This document shows positions 50,822 through 60,445 of a stretch of 64,000 nucleotides of DNA, one piece after another. The notes under the pieces were generated by a model. That model had not been told where the DNA came from, did not search any database, and saw nothing but the letters and a program-made list of their open reading frames with translations. The stretch comes from Aliigemmobacter aestuarii (GTDB taxonomy: Bacteria; Pseudomonadota; Alphaproteobacteria; Rhodobacterales; Rhodobacteraceae): assembly GCF_004799285.1 (NCBI RefSeq), contig NZ_SSND01000001.1, forward strand, positions 1,364,001 to 1,428,000, read 5' to 3'. A program made the translations under genes and the position numbers. Numbering within the stretch: the stretch's first letter is position 1; every line of letters begins with the position of its first letter.

Positions 50822-52345
50822 TCAATCCTCGTTCAGGTCATCCGTGGCCGGCACCGGCGGCTTTTTCAGCTTGCCGCGCAGGAAGAAGGGCGCAACGAAG
50901 CCCGCGATGGCAAAGATCCACAGCCCGATGGCGATGGGCGAGCTGAACAGATAGGTCCAGTCGCCGTTCGAAATGGTCATCGCGCGGCGCAGCGCGTTTT
51001 CCATCTCGTTCCCCAGAAGGATGCCAAGGATCACCGGCACGGCGGGCACGTCCAGCTTGCGCAGGATATAGCCCAGAATGCCGAAGCCCACCATCAGCAC
51101 CAGATCGAAATAGCTGCCGGTCAGCGAATAGATCCCGACAAAGCTGACCATCGTGACCATCGGCATCAGGACCCACGCCGGGACCATCAGCACCTTCACG
51201 AACAGCTTGACCATGGGCACGTTCATGATGAGCAGCACGATGTTGGCGATGAACAGGCTGGCGATCAGGCCCCAGACCACCTCGGGGCGTTCCGAGAACA
51301 AGAGCGGGCCCGGCGTGATGTTCAGCGTCATCAGAACCGCCAGCATGACGGCCGTGGTGCCCGAACCGGGGACCCCCAGCGTCAGCATCGGCACCATGGC
51401 GCCCCCGGCCGCGGCGTTGTTGCCGGCCTCGGGCGCGGCCACGCCGCGCGGATCGCCGGTGCCGAACCGGCCCCGCGACCCCAGCCACGACTTTTCCGCC
51501 ATATAGGCCAGGAACGACCCCAGCGACGCCCCCGCCCCCGGCAGAACCCCGGCGACAAAGCCGATGCCCGAGCCGCGCAGCATCGTGCCAAAGGTCGACC
51601 GCAGATCGCGCCACGGGATCGACACCTTGTCCAGCGCCACGCCGATCGCGCTGTTCTTGCCGTGGCTTTCGATGAAGATGAACACCTCGGCGATGGCAAA
51701 GAGGCCCACGATGGCGACCAGGAAATCCACCCCATCGTTCAGGTGCAGGTTGCCCCCGGTAAAGCGCGGCATGCCGGTGGCGTTGTCGACGCCGATCATG
51801 GCGATGCCCAGCCCCAGCGCCGCGGCCAGCGCGGCCTTGGCCTGGTTTTTCGACGCCACACCACCCAGCGTCAGGAAGGCCAGCAGATACAGGGCGAAAT
51901 ATTCGGCCGGGCCGAACAGATAGGCGATGGCCGCGAGCAGCGGCGCCATGATGACAAGCCCCACGGTCGACAGGAACGCCCCCATGAACGAGGCCACGCC
52001 GGAAATCACCAGCGCATCGCCCGCGCGGCCCTGCTTGGCCATGGGAAAGCCGTCAAGCGTGGTCATCATCGCCGGTTCGTCGCCGGGAATGTTCAGCAGG
52101 ATCGAACTGATCCTGCCGCCATACATCGTGCCGTAATAGACCGACGTCAGCAGCACCAGCGCCTGTGTGGCGTCAAGGCCAAGGGTGAAGGCCAGCGGGA
52201 TCAGGATGGCCACGCCATTCGACGGGCCGAGGCCCGGCAGCGCGCCAAAGATCGTACCCAGAAAGCACCCGACCACCGCCAGAAACAGGGTGAACGGGGT
52301 CGCCGCCACGGTGAACCCGTGCGCGAGATTTGCCAGAATTTCCAT
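50822..52345 (-). CDS. tctA: tripartite tricarboxylate transporter large permease TctA
   Basis: Large membrane subunit of a solute-binding-protein-dependent secondary transporter. Around 12 hydrophobic spans occur. The TctA signature is IFGALPGLGPSNGVAILIPL (about residues 33-52), repeated in the second half as FVAGVLPGAGASLGSFLAYM. MYGGRISSILLNIPGDEPAM is another conserved loop. The 507-residue length is normal. The start is ATG 52345, 12 bases after tctB. Ligands of the family include citrate, tartrate and other carboxylates; the sequence does not say which. Confidence 0.92.
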   Translation of the reverse strand: MEILANLAHGFTVAATPFTLFLAVVGCFLGTIFGALPGLGPSNGVAILIPLAFTLGLDATQALVLLTSVYYGTMYGGRISSILLNIPGDEPAMMTTLDGFPMAKQGRAGDALVISGVASFMGAFLSTVGLVIMAPLLAAIAYLFGPAEYFALYLLAFLTLGGVASKNQAKAALAAALGLGIAMIGVDNATGMPRFTGGNLHLNDGVDFLVAIVGLFAIAEVFIFIESHGKNSAIGVALDKVSIPWRDLRSTFGTMLRGSGIGFVAGVLPGAGASLGSFLAYMAEKSWLGSRGRFGTGDPRGVAAPEAGNNAAAGGAMVPMLTLGVPGSGTTAVMLAVLMTLNITPGPLLFSERPEVVWGLIASLFIANIVLLIMNVPMVKLFVKVLMVPAWVLMPMVTMVSFVGIYSLTGSYFDLVLMVGFGILGYILRKLDVPAVPVILGILLGNEMENALRRAMTISNGDWTYLFSSPIAIGLWIFAIAGFVAPFFLRGKLKKPPVPATDDLNED

Positions 52346-52357
52346 TGTGTGTGCCCC

Positions 52358-52798
52358 TTAACCCATCAGCCCACGGGGCAAGGCGAACAGCCCCAGCCCA
52401 AGACCATATTTGAAGGCGACGAAAAGCCCGGCGGACAAGGCCGCGCCGGTGATCGCGGCCGGAACGGCACGCGGCGACATCAGAAAGCTGATCGCGCCCG
52501 CCGCGATGGCGGTCGGGATGAGGAAACCCAGCGGCGGCAGGGCATAGGCATAGCCGATCAGCACCGCGCAGGCGATGCCCATGGCGCCCCAGGAACGCGC
52601 CGAGGGCCACTCGGGCTCGGCGTCCGGGCGCATGAGCAGGACCAGCCCGCACAGCCCCGCCGCAAGCGCGATGAGCATCGGGAAGACACGCGGCCCCACC
52701 GGGTCTGACAGAAAGCTGGTCTGGACTTGTGTGGCGCCCACGAAGAACGCGAGCGCCACGATCAAGACGACCAGACCGAAGATCCGGTCGCTTTTCAT
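52358..52798 (-). CDS. tctB: tripartite tricarboxylate transporter small subunit TctB
   Basis: Small membrane subunit with four hydrophobic spans: IFGLVVLIVALAFFVGATQV, VFPMLIALAAGLCGLVLLM, AMGIACAVLIGYAYALPPLG and a final GLFVAFKYGLGLGLFALPRG. The segment FLSDPVGPRVFPMLIA is the most conserved part of TctB. At 146 residues it has the family length. The start ATG 52798 shares one base with the tctC stop. A longer frame upstream lies inside tctC. Confidence 0.85.
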   Translation of the reverse strand: MKSDRIFGLVVLIVALAFFVGATQVQTSFLSDPVGPRVFPMLIALAAGLCGLVLLMRPDAEPEWPSARSWGAMGIACAVLIGYAYALPPLGFLIPTAIAAGAISFLMSPRAVPAAITGAALSAGLFVAFKYGLGLGLFALPRGLMG

Positions 52799-53766
52799 CA
52801 CTGGATAACCCCGATTTCCTTGGACAGGGTCACCGTTTCGGCCACGACCTGATCGACCCAGCCCTGGAAGTCGGCGCCGACCTTGGTGAAGGGGGCCAGG
52901 CCATTGTCCATCATGACCTGCTTCCACTCGGCGCTGTCGGCCACGGCCTGCAACTTGGCCGCCCAGTCGTTGAACTGCTCGTCCGAGATGCCCTTGGGCA
53001 CATAAAGACCGCGCCAGTTGACCGCGACCACGTCAAAGCCCTGTTCGCGGGCGGTGGGGATGTCGTCAAAGCCCGGCACGCGCTCTTCGGTCAGCACGGC
53101 CAGGATGCGGATGTCGCCGGCCTTGAGAAAGCCGATGGTCTCCGACATGTCGCCGGTCATCGCCTGGGTAAAGCCGCCGATGGTCTGGGTGATCGCGTCG
53201 GCGCCACCGTCAACGGCGATGTATTTCACCGAACGGATGTCATCGAAGCCTGCCGCCTTCAGCACCTGAAGCGGTTTCATGTGGTCAAAGCCGCCCGCGG
53301 CCGACCCGCCCGCGAAGGTCACCGAACCCGGATCGGCCTTGATCGCCTCGACCAGATCGCCCAGCGTCTGGAACTGGCTGTCCTTGGCCACCACGATCAC
53401 GCCCGGATCAGCGCCGATCGCGCCCACGAATCGCACCTGATCGGCGGTCATGCCGGCAAAGGCGTTCTGCGCCAGACGGGTGGTCGTGGCCGACGAGGCG
53501 GCGACGATCAGGTCGGCGGCCTCGTTGCGCTCGGTCACCACATGGGTATAGGCCACGCCGCCACCGGCACCGGCCATGTTCGTCACCTGAACCGGTTGAT
53601 CGACCAGTTTGAGATCATAGAGCAGCTTGCCGACCTGACGGCAGGTGAAATCCCAGCCACCGCCAGGGTTGGCCGGGGCGATGCATTCGGTGGCATAGGC
53701 CGCCGAGCCTGCGCCGAAGGTCAGGGCCGCGCTGGTCAGAAGCGCGCCGAAAAGCGTCTTTTTCAT
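52798..53766 (-). CDS. tctC: tripartite tricarboxylate transporter binding protein TctC (Bug family)
   Basis: Periplasmic receptor that captures the ligand for TctAB. The signal peptide is residues 1-26 (ALTFGAGSAAYA/TE). The fold marks are CIAPANPGGGWDFTCRQVGK, VQVTNMAGAGGGVAYTHV, SQFQTLGDLVEAIKADPGSV, FAGGSAAGGFDHMKPLQVLK, DMSETIGFLKAGDIRILAVL and VAVNWRGLYVPKGISDEQF. Three cysteines occur, two in the mature N-terminus. It is the first gene of the operon and divergent from the response regulator at 53877, the arrangement of tctCBA with tctDE. Confidence 0.92.
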   Translation of the reverse strand: MKKTLFGALLTSAALTFGAGSAAYATECIAPANPGGGWDFTCRQVGKLLYDLKLVDQPVQVTNMAGAGGGVAYTHVVTERNEAADLIVAASSATTTRLAQNAFAGMTADQVRFVGAIGADPGVIVVAKDSQFQTLGDLVEAIKADPGSVTFAGGSAAGGFDHMKPLQVLKAAGFDDIRSVKYIAVDGGADAITQTIGGFTQAMTGDMSETIGFLKAGDIRILAVLTEERVPGFDDIPTAREQGFDVVAVNWRGLYVPKGISDEQFNDWAAKLQAVADSAEWKQVMMDNGLAPFTKVGADFQGWVDQVVAETVTLSKEIGVIQ

Positions 53767-53876
53767 TGATGTCCTCCCAGACAGTCAGATGCCGGGCCGG
53801 TGGTCGACCCTTGCGGCGATCACGATTCGCTGAAAAGCTGACATGAACCTGTCACGGATGCCGGGATTTCGGGCGA

Positions 53877-54548
53877 ATGCGGTTTCTTCTTGTCGAGGAT
53901 AACGAGGATCTCGCCGCCTCGGTTGCCACGCGGCTGGCGCTGGACGGGCATGGCGTGGATCGGGCAGGCACCCTGGGCGAGGCGGTGGAATGTCTGAAGG
54001 ATGCCCCCTACGACCTGATCCTGCTGGATATCTCGCTGCCCGATGGCGACGGGCGCAGTTTTCTTTCGGCACAGCGCCGCGCGGGGCTCGACACGCCCAT
54101 CATCGTGATGACGGCCCGCGCGGCCGTATCGGACCGGGTCGACGTGCTGGACCTTGGCGCCGATGACTATGTCACCAAGCCCTTCGATTTCGCGGAACTC
54201 GAGGCGCGCTGCCGGGCGGTCATGCGCAGGCGGGGCGGCGCGTCGCAGACGGTGCGGGATTTCGCCGGGCTGACCTTCAACCCGCTGACGGCGACGGTCA
54301 CGATCGCGGGCGAAACGCGCGAATTGCGCAGCCGCGAGTTGCGCCTGATGGAAATCCTCATCGCCGCGCCCGACCGCGTGTTTTCCAAGGCACAGCTTTG
54401 CGACCGGCTGTTTTCCTATTCCGAGGCCGTCACCGACAACGCGATCGAAGTCTATATCGGGCGGCTGCGGAAGAAGCTGGAAGGATCGCGCGCCCGGATC
54501 GAGACGTTGCGCGGTGTGGGCTACCGGCTGACGGTGGACGCGGGATGA
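53877..54548 (+). CDS. tctD: response regulator, TctD/OmpR type, 223 aa
   Basis: Two-component regulator likely to control the divergent tctCBA operon. The receiver domain (1-115) has the acid pocket EDNED, phosphoacceptor Asp51 in LILLDISLPDGDG, and the switch Thr/Lys in VMTARAAVSD and YVTKPFDFAEL. The C-terminal OmpR-type winged helix has RELRSRELRLMEILIAAPDR and AIEVYIGRLRKKLEG, then VRGVGYRL-like RGVGYRLTVDAG. The gene symbol rests on position and family. The stop overlaps the kinase start (ATGA). Confidence 0.88.
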   Translation: MRFLLVEDNEDLAASVATRLALDGHGVDRAGTLGEAVECLKDAPYDLILLDISLPDGDGRSFLSAQRRAGLDTPIIVMTARAAVSDRVDVLDLGADDYVTKPFDFAELEARCRAVMRRRGGASQTVRDFAGLTFNPLTATVTIAGETRELRSRELRLMEILIAAPDRVFSKAQLCDRLFSYSEAVTDNAIEVYIGRLRKKLEGSRARIETLRGVGYRLTVDAG

Positions 54549-55933
54549 CCCTGGCGCGCCCCCGCCGCGCAAGATCGCTGCGCCAACGCCTTCTGGTGCA
54601 GCTTCTGGCGATTGCGGCGCTGCTGTCGGCGGTGCTTTACATGACGGTGCGCACGGTCGCCGGACAGGCGGCCGAGGCCACGCAGGATGGCGTTCTGGGC
54701 AGCGCCACGGTGATCATCGCCGAACAGCTGCGCGGGGGCCCCGACGGGCTGCGGATCGACCTTCCCTACGAGGCGTTTTCGGTGCTGGGTTCGATCAGCG
54801 AGGACCGGGTGTTCTATCGCATTGTCGCGGGCGGTCAGACATTGACCGGCTACGATGACCTTCCGCTTCCCGATGACATCACGCCGGGTGTCCGGCCCGA
54901 GTTCTACACCGTAGGCTATCGCGAAAGCGAAGTGCGCGTCGCGGCGATGATCCGTCAGATGGTGGCAAGCGACGGGGTGATGGCCGTCACCGTGCTGGTT
55001 GCGCAGACGCGGCTTGGCCAGGAGGCGATCGCCGCGCGCATTGCGAACCGGGCGGCGGCGCTTGGCGTCGGGTTCTTCGCTCTGGCGCTGCTGTTGTCGC
55101 TGGTCGCCGCCGGGTCGGTCCTGTCGCCGATCGAACGGCTTGCCGAAGCAGTGGCGCGGCGCGGCCCGCATGACCTGCGCGCCGTCGACCACCCCGCCCC
55201 GCGCGAACTTCTGCCGCTGATCGGGGCGCTGAACGGGTTCATCGCGCGGCTGCGCGCGGCGCTGGTGCGCACGGAAACCTTCATCACCGAGGCGGCGCAT
55301 CACATCCGCACGCCGCTGGCCACCGTCCGCACACATGCGGAAATCGCGCTGCGCCAGTCCGAAGACCCCGAGGTGCGGAATTCCCTGCGCGGGGTGATCC
55401 GCGCCGTCGAGGAAAGCAGCCGTTCGGCCAGCCAGCTTCTGGATCATGCCGTGGTGGTCTACAGGTCCGACCGGCTGACGGTCGAACCGCTGGACCTTGC
55501 GGTTCTGGTCACGGGCGTCCTGCGGTCGGTCGCGCCGGTGGCCTCGCTCAAGGATGTGTCGATCCAGATGGCTCCCGTGGCCGCTCCGCCGACGATCATG
55601 GGGGACCGCCCGCTGCTGGAAAACGCGGTCAGGAACCTGATCGACAATGCGATCAAGTATTCACCCGAGGAAAGCGAGATCGACGTGTCGCTGACCGTCG
55701 AGAGGGGCGAGGCCGTGCTGCGGGTGATGGACCGCGGGCGCGGGCTGTCGGGCCAGACGGCAGCAAAGCTGACCCAGCGGTTCAGCCGCGGCAGCAACGT
55801 GGATGACGTGGTCGGGTCCGGGCTGGGTCTGACCATCGTGGACGAGGTTGCGAAAGCGCATGACGGGCGTCTTTCGCTGGAAGACAGGGAAGGGGGCGGT
55901 GCATGCGCAACGCTGTCGTTGCCGTTGCTTTGA
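54545..55933 (+). CDS. tctE: sensor histidine kinase, TctE type, 462 aa
   Basis: Inner-membrane kinase. The first helix is at about residues 17-35 (LVQLLAIAALLSAVLYMTV). A periplasmic domain of about 130 residues follows, then a second helix (ALGVGFFALALLLSLVAAGS). A HAMP-like linker leads to the H-box TFITEAAHHIRTPLATVRTH, with the phosphorylated His before IRTPL. The ATPase domain has NAVRNLIDNAIKYSPEESE (N box), VMDRGRGLSG (G1) and GSGLGLTIVDEVAKAHDG (G2). The end overlaps the following binding-protein gene by 31 bases. Confidence 0.88.
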   Translation: MTLARPRRARSLRQRLLVQLLAIAALLSAVLYMTVRTVAGQAAEATQDGVLGSATVIIAEQLRGGPDGLRIDLPYEAFSVLGSISEDRVFYRIVAGGQTLTGYDDLPLPDDITPGVRPEFYTVGYRESEVRVAAMIRQMVASDGVMAVTVLVAQTRLGQEAIAARIANRAAALGVGFFALALLLSLVAAGSVLSPIERLAEAVARRGPHDLRAVDHPAPRELLPLIGALNGFIARLRAALVRTETFITEAAHHIRTPLATVRTHAEIALRQSEDPEVRNSLRGVIRAVEESSRSASQLLDHAVVVYRSDRLTVEPLDLAVLVTGVLRSVAPVASLKDVSIQMAPVAAPPTIMGDRPLLENAVRNLIDNAIKYSPEESEIDVSLTVERGEAVLRVMDRGRGLSGQTAAKLTQRFSRGSNVDDVVGSGLGLTIVDEVAKAHDGRLSLEDREGGGACATLSLPLL

Positions 55934-56931
55934 TGGTCTGGGCCTCGATGGCCACGGCCTTGGAGATCGAGGAAGAGGCGATCCTGCCCGGCCAGCCCGG
56001 CGGCGAGACGCTGGCCATCCTGTCCACCACCGACACCGCCTATTTCCGCCCCGTGCTGGAGGCCTTCCAGAGGGCCAACCCGGAACTGACGATCCGCTAT
56101 GTCGTGGCCGGAAGCCAGGATGTCTATGCCGCCGTCACCGAACGCAAGATGGCCTTTGACGTGGCCATATCCTCGGCCATGGACCTGCAGATGAAACTGG
56201 CCAACGACGGGCTGGCGCTTCCGCATGAACCGGGCGCGGCGCTTCCCCTGCCCGATTGGGCGCAGTGGCAGGACCGCGTGTTTTCCATCGCGCAGGAGCC
56301 GGTGGTTCTGGTGCTGTCGCGCCCGGCGCTTGACGGCCTTCGCCTGCCGCAGACCCGGCGCGATCTGGTGGACCTGCTGCGCGATCACCCCGACCGTTTC
56401 CAGGGTCGTGTCGGCACCTATGATCCCCGACAGTCGGGGGCCGGCTATCTTTTCGCCACGCAGGAGGCGCGGCAGTCCGACAGTTTCTGGCGTCTGGCCG
56501 AGGTGATGGGCGCGGTCGATCCCCTGCTTTACAGCAGTTCCGTCGACATGCTGGACGATCTGGAAAGCGGGCGACTGACCATCGCGCACAACGTCCTGGG
56601 AAGCTACGCGGCCGACAGGGTTGGCGATGACAGCGATCTTGTGGCGGTGGAGTATCAGGATTTCACCCTGACGCTTCTGCGCACCGCCCTGATCCCGGAC
56701 AACGCCCCGAACCCCGAGGCGGCCGGGGTGTTCATCGATTTCCTGCTGTCCGCCGAGGGGCGCCGCCTGATCGGCGCCGAGGCGGGGCTGCCGCCCGTGA
56801 ACGAAGCCGCGTTGATGCAGAACCCGCATCTGCGGCCGATCCGGCTGGATCCGGGGCTTCTGGTCTATCTGGACAAGATGAAGCGGCGGGCCTTCCTTGA
56901 GGAATGGTCCGCCGCGATGTTTCAGCCCTGA
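55903..56931 (+). CDS. periplasmic ABC-type binding protein, orphan, in the tctDE operon, 342 aa
   Basis: Secreted substrate-binding protein (type-2 fold, Fe3+/sulfate-like class). The signal peptide is residues 1-19 (MVWASMATA/LE). TLAILSTTDTAYFRPVLEAF, LTIRYVVAGSQDVYAAVTER, AFDVAISSAMDLQMKLANDG and IPDNAPNPEAAGVFIDFLLS show the order of lobes. No permease or ATPase gene is near, and the gene starts inside the kinase gene, so it is more likely a sensory partner for the kinase than a transport component. The start is ATG 55903, with GGGGG upstream. It ends four bases from the convergent xylA. Confidence 0.75.
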   Translation: MRNAVVAVALMVWASMATALEIEEEAILPGQPGGETLAILSTTDTAYFRPVLEAFQRANPELTIRYVVAGSQDVYAAVTERKMAFDVAISSAMDLQMKLANDGLALPHEPGAALPLPDWAQWQDRVFSIAQEPVVLVLSRPALDGLRLPQTRRDLVDLLRDHPDRFQGRVGTYDPRQSGAGYLFATQEARQSDSFWRLAEVMGAVDPLLYSSSVDMLDDLESGRLTIAHNVLGSYAADRVGDDSDLVAVEYQDFTLTLLRTALIPDNAPNPEAAGVFIDFLLSAEGRRLIGAEAGLPPVNEAALMQNPHLRPIRLDPGLLVYLDKMKRRAFLEEWSAAMFQP

Positions 56932-56935
56932 TGCC

Positions 56936-58237
56936 TCACAGATAGCGGTTCCAGAGGTTTTCCAGCCGCTCCTGCCGGCCCGAACGCGGTTCGGGTTCGA
57001 TCCCCTCGGCGGTGACGCGGGCGGCTGCCTGTTCCAGCGTGCCGACAAGCATCGCCTTGGCGGCGGGCGTGTCCCAGCCCGCATAGCGTGCCTTGCGCGC
57101 GGCCTCCAGTTCGCCCGACTCCAGCAGGGCGGCTGCGCATTTCAGCGCGCGTGCGCAGGTGTCCATCCCGCCGACATGGGCAAGGATCAGATCCTCGGCA
57201 TCCAGCGACTGGCGACGCAGCTTGGCGTCGAAATTCGTCCCGCCCGTGGTGTAGCCGCCGGCGCGCAGGATTTCGTAGAAGGCCAGCGCCTTTTCGGCGT
57301 GATTGTTCGGGAACTGGTCCGTATCCCAGCCGGACTGGTAATCGTTGCGGTTCATGTCGATCGAACCGAAGATCCCGAGGGATGCCGCCAGGGCGATCTC
57401 GTGTTCGAAGGAATGGCCGGCAAGGATTGCGTGCCCCTGTTCGATGTTGACCTTGACCTCTTTTTCCAGCCCGAATTCCACGAGGAATCCATAGACCGTG
57501 GCCACGTCGTAATCATACTGGTGCTTTGACGGCTCTTGCGGTTTCGGCTCGATCAGGATCGCGCCCTTGAAGCCGATCTTGTGCTTGTATTCCACCACCT
57601 GCTGAAGGAAGCGCCCGGCATGCTGGCGTTCGGCCTTCAGATCGGTGTTGAGCAGGGTTTCATACCCCTCTCGCCCCCCCCAGAGCACATAGTTCTGCCC
57701 GCCCAGGCGGTGGGTGGCATCCATGTTCGCCTTCACGGTCGCGGCGGCATAGGCATAGACATCCGGGTCGGGGTTCGTGGCGGCCCCGGCCATGAAGCGG
57801 CGATGCGAAAACAGGTTAGCCGTGCCCCATAGCAACCTGGCCTTGTGGGCTTCCTGCTTCTGGCCCAGGTAATCGACGATCTCGTCAAGATTGCGCTTCG
57901 ATTCCGCGAAGGTCGCCCCTTCGGGCCGCACATCGGCATCGTGGAAGCAATAGAAGGGCTGGCCCAGGATATCGAACATCTCGAAGGCCACGTCGGCCTT
58001 CATCCGCGCCAGATCCATCGTATCGCCGAACCAGGGGCGGTCAAAGGTCTGCCCGCCGAAGGGGTCGCCCCCCGGCCAGGCAAAGCTGTGCCAGTAGGCC
58101 ACCGCAAAGCGCAGGTGATCCTCCATCCGCTTGCCCAGGACGATTTCATCCGGATTGTAGTGCCGGAAGGCAAATTCGTTCGCCGTTTCCGGGCCTTCGT
58201 GGCGGATGGGCGCGATACCCTTGAAGAAGTCTGTCAT
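56936..58237 (-). CDS. xylA: xylose isomerase
   Basis: Converts D-xylose to D-xylulose with two divalent metal ions. Group II features: [25 protein letters not shown]-type [12 protein letters not shown] (active-site His), the TRLGG-type [40 protein letters not shown] (metal Glu and Lys), [20 protein letters not shown], and [20 protein letters not shown] (metal Asp). The 433-residue length is normal. It is last in the xyl operon, with its start overlapping the xylB stop by four bases. Confidence 0.96.
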   Translation of the reverse strand: MTDFFKGIAPIRHEGPETANEFAFRHYNPDEIVLGKRMEDHLRFAVAYWHSFAWPGGDPFGGQTFDRPWFGDTMDLARMKADVAFEMFDILGQPFYCFHDADVRPEGATFAESKRNLDEIVDYLGQKQEAHKARLLWGTANLFSHRRFMAGAATNPDPDVYAYAAATVKANMDATHRLGGQNYVLWGGREGYETLLNTDLKAERQHAGRFLQQVVEYKHKIGFKGAILIEPKPQEPSKHQYDYDVATVYGFLVEFGLEKEVKVNIEQGHAILAGHSFEHEIALAASLGIFGSIDMNRNDYQSGWDTDQFPNNHAEKALAFYEILRAGGYTTGGTNFDAKLRRQSLDAEDLILAHVGGMDTCARALKCAAALLESGELEAARKARYAGWDTPAAKAMLVGTLEQAAARVTAEGIEPEPRSGRQERLENLWNRYL

Positions 58238-59670
58238 TTCAGGTCCTTGATGGCAGATTGCGCGGCACGGAACCGTGCATGCGCGTCGTCGAATGCGGCG
58301 GAAAGGCCGGGGTCGGGAGGGATGACCCGGGCGATGGCGGGCGGGGTGGCAATCTCGGCCCCGGCGCCGGTCGCGGCCATGATGGCCAGGCGCGCGGCCC
58401 CGAAGGCCCCACCGAAATCACCCGCGACCGGCAGGTGCACCGGCACGCCAAGCGCGGTCGCGATCGCCCCCAGCCAGTAGTCCGACCGTGATCCACCCCC
58501 CACCGCAAGCAGCGTTTCGATCCGCGTCCCGGTGGCCGCGAGGGCGTCGCGGCAATCGCGGATCGAAAGGGTCACGCCTTCCAGAACCGCGCGGGTGGCG
58601 GCCTGCCGATCGGTCGCATGTTCAAGCCCGGTGAAGGCCCCGCGCACCGTGGCCGAATTCAGCGGCGTGCGTTCGCCCCCGAGATAGGGCAGGAACAGCG
58701 TCTGCCCCGGCGCCTGCAACGGACCAAGCTCGGCCGTCAGCGTCGCCGCTTCGGCCCCAAGAAGGCGCGCGTACCAGTTCAGCGCATCGGTCGCGGCGAG
58801 GATGACGCCCATCTGGTGCCATGTTCCGGGCAGGGCATGGCAGAAGGTGTGCACCGCCGTCGCCGCATCAGGGTGATAGCCGTCATTGGCGGCAAACAGC
58901 ACACCCGAGGTGCCGAGGCTGACAAAGGCATCGCCCGCGCGCACAACACCCGCGCCCACGCCCGAAGCCGCGTTGTCACCCCCGCCGCCCGCGACGACCA
59001 CGCCCGCAGGCAGGCCCCACCGCGCGGCAAGTTCCGGGCGCAGATGCCCCGAAACCTCGGACCCTTCGACAAGCCGGGGCATGTGCGACCGCGCCAGGCC
59101 CGTGGCGGCCAGCAGATCGTCCGACCAGTCGCGCGCGCCGGTGTCCAGCCAGCTTGTGCCGGCCGCGTCGGACATTTCGGCCACATGTTCCCCGGTCAGC
59201 CACAGCCGCAGGTAATCCTTCGGCAGAAGCACCCGCGCCAACCGTTCGCGCAGGCGCGGTTCGTGCCGTTCCAGCCACAGCACCTTGGGCGCCGTGAAGC
59301 CCGGAAAGACGATGTTGCCGGTCAGGCGGCGGAACATCGGATCGCCATCCAGTTCGGCGGCTTCCTCATGCGCGCGGGTATCGTTCCACAGGATGCAGGG
59401 GCGCAGCACCTCGTCCGTGGCGTCAAGGAATGTCGCCCCGTGCATCTGCCCCGAAAGGCCGATGCCCCGGACAGATCCAAGCCCTACCGGGCGCAGCCGG
59501 TCGAACACCGCCTCGGCGGCAGCGATCCAGTCGGCCGGGGATTGTTCGGACCAGCCGGTTTGCGGGCGGGAAACCTGCAATGGCGCGGTCGCCTCGGCCA
59601 GCACCCGCTGGCTGTCATCGACCAGAACCGCCTTGAGCCCCGACGTGCCCAGATCCAGCCCGATGAACAT
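58234..59670 (-). CDS. xylB: xylulokinase
   Basis: Phosphorylates D-xylulose to xylulose 5-phosphate. FGGY-kinase marks: [20 protein letters not shown] (residues 2-21), [53 protein letters not shown] (the phosphate-binding loop) and [20 protein letters not shown]. The start is taken as ATG 59670, which shares one base with the ATPase gene's stop; a TTG directly before is possible. The 478-residue length is typical. Confidence 0.94.
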   Translation of the reverse strand: MFIGLDLGTSGLKAVLVDDSQRVLAEATAPLQVSRPQTGWSEQSPADWIAAAEAVFDRLRPVGLGSVRGIGLSGQMHGATFLDATDEVLRPCILWNDTRAHEEAAELDGDPMFRRLTGNIVFPGFTAPKVLWLERHEPRLRERLARVLLPKDYLRLWLTGEHVAEMSDAAGTSWLDTGARDWSDDLLAATGLARSHMPRLVEGSEVSGHLRPELAARWGLPAGVVVAGGGGDNAASGVGAGVVRAGDAFVSLGTSGVLFAANDGYHPDAATAVHTFCHALPGTWHQMGVILAATDALNWYARLLGAEAATLTAELGPLQAPGQTLFLPYLGGERTPLNSATVRGAFTGLEHATDRQAATRAVLEGVTLSIRDCRDALAATGTRIETLLAVGGGSRSDYWLGAIATALGVPVHLPVAGDFGGAFGAARLAIMAATGAGAEIATPPAIARVIPPDPGLSAAFDDAHARFRAAQSAIKDLK

Positions 59671-60437
59671 CAATAGGCCTGCGGGGGTTTCTTGCCCATG
59701 ATGATCATGCCGAGGATGTCATCATCGGTCACTTCGCCGACGTTCACGCAACCCACCCTCTCGCCATTCTTCATCACCACGGCCCGGTCGCACAGGTCCA
59801 TCACCGCGTGGATGTCATGTTCGATCAGGAAGATGCCCAATCCCTGCTTCTTCAGTTCCTGGATCAGTTCGGCCACCATCTGCGTCTCGTGCGGGCCAAG
59901 CGCGGCGGTGGGTTCGTCCATGATCAGGATGCGCGCGTTGAAATAGACCGCGCGCGCGATCGCCACCGATTGCCGCTGGCCGCCCGAAAGCGCCGACACG
60001 GGCACGTTGAATTTCTTGAAGTTGGGGTTGAGCCTGCCCATGATCTTGCGGGTTTCGGCCTCCATCCGCGCGTCATCGACGAAGCCCGTCGATGTCACCA
60101 GTTCGCGGCCCAGGAACAGGTTCGAGGCCGCATCCAGATTGTCGGCCAGCGCAAGCGTCTGGTAGATCGTCTCGATGTTGTAGCGGCGGGCGTCGCGGGG
60201 GTTCGTGATCTCGGCCTTCTCGCCGTTGATGAAGATGTCCCCGCTGTCCGCGCGGTAGGCGCCCGACAGGCATTTGATCAGCGTCGACTTGCCCGCGCCG
60301 TTGTGGCCCAGAAGGCCCACGACCTCGCCGGGATAAAGGTCGACCGACACATGATCGACCGCCTTGATCCCCCCGAACGAGATCGAGATGTCGCGCAGTT
60401 CGACAAGGGGCGTGCCGGTGTTCGGATTCTGTCCCAT
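59670..60437 (-). CDS. xylG: xylose ABC transporter ATP-binding protein, single-domain
   Basis: Provides energy for the XylFH importer. Walker A is [20 protein letters not shown], the Q-loop is [14 protein letters not shown], the signature is [20 protein letters not shown] and Walker B is [15 protein letters not shown]. At 255 residues it has only one nucleotide-binding domain; the E. coli XylG has two in about 510 residues. It resembles FrcA-type proteins of the alphaproteobacterial fructose/xylose systems. The start is ATG 60437, eight bases after the permease stop. It most likely works as a homodimer. Confidence 0.88.
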   Translation of the reverse strand: MGQNPNTGTPLVELRDISISFGGIKAVDHVSVDLYPGEVVGLLGHNGAGKSTLIKCLSGAYRADSGDIFINGEKAEITNPRDARRYNIETIYQTLALADNLDAASNLFLGRELVTSTGFVDDARMEAETRKIMGRLNPNFKKFNVPVSALSGGQRQSVAIARAVYFNARILIMDEPTAALGPHETQMVAELIQELKKQGLGIFLIEHDIHAVMDLCDRAVVMKNGERVGCVNVGEVTDDDILGMIIMGKKPPQAY

Positions 60438-60445
60438 GTCCGTCC

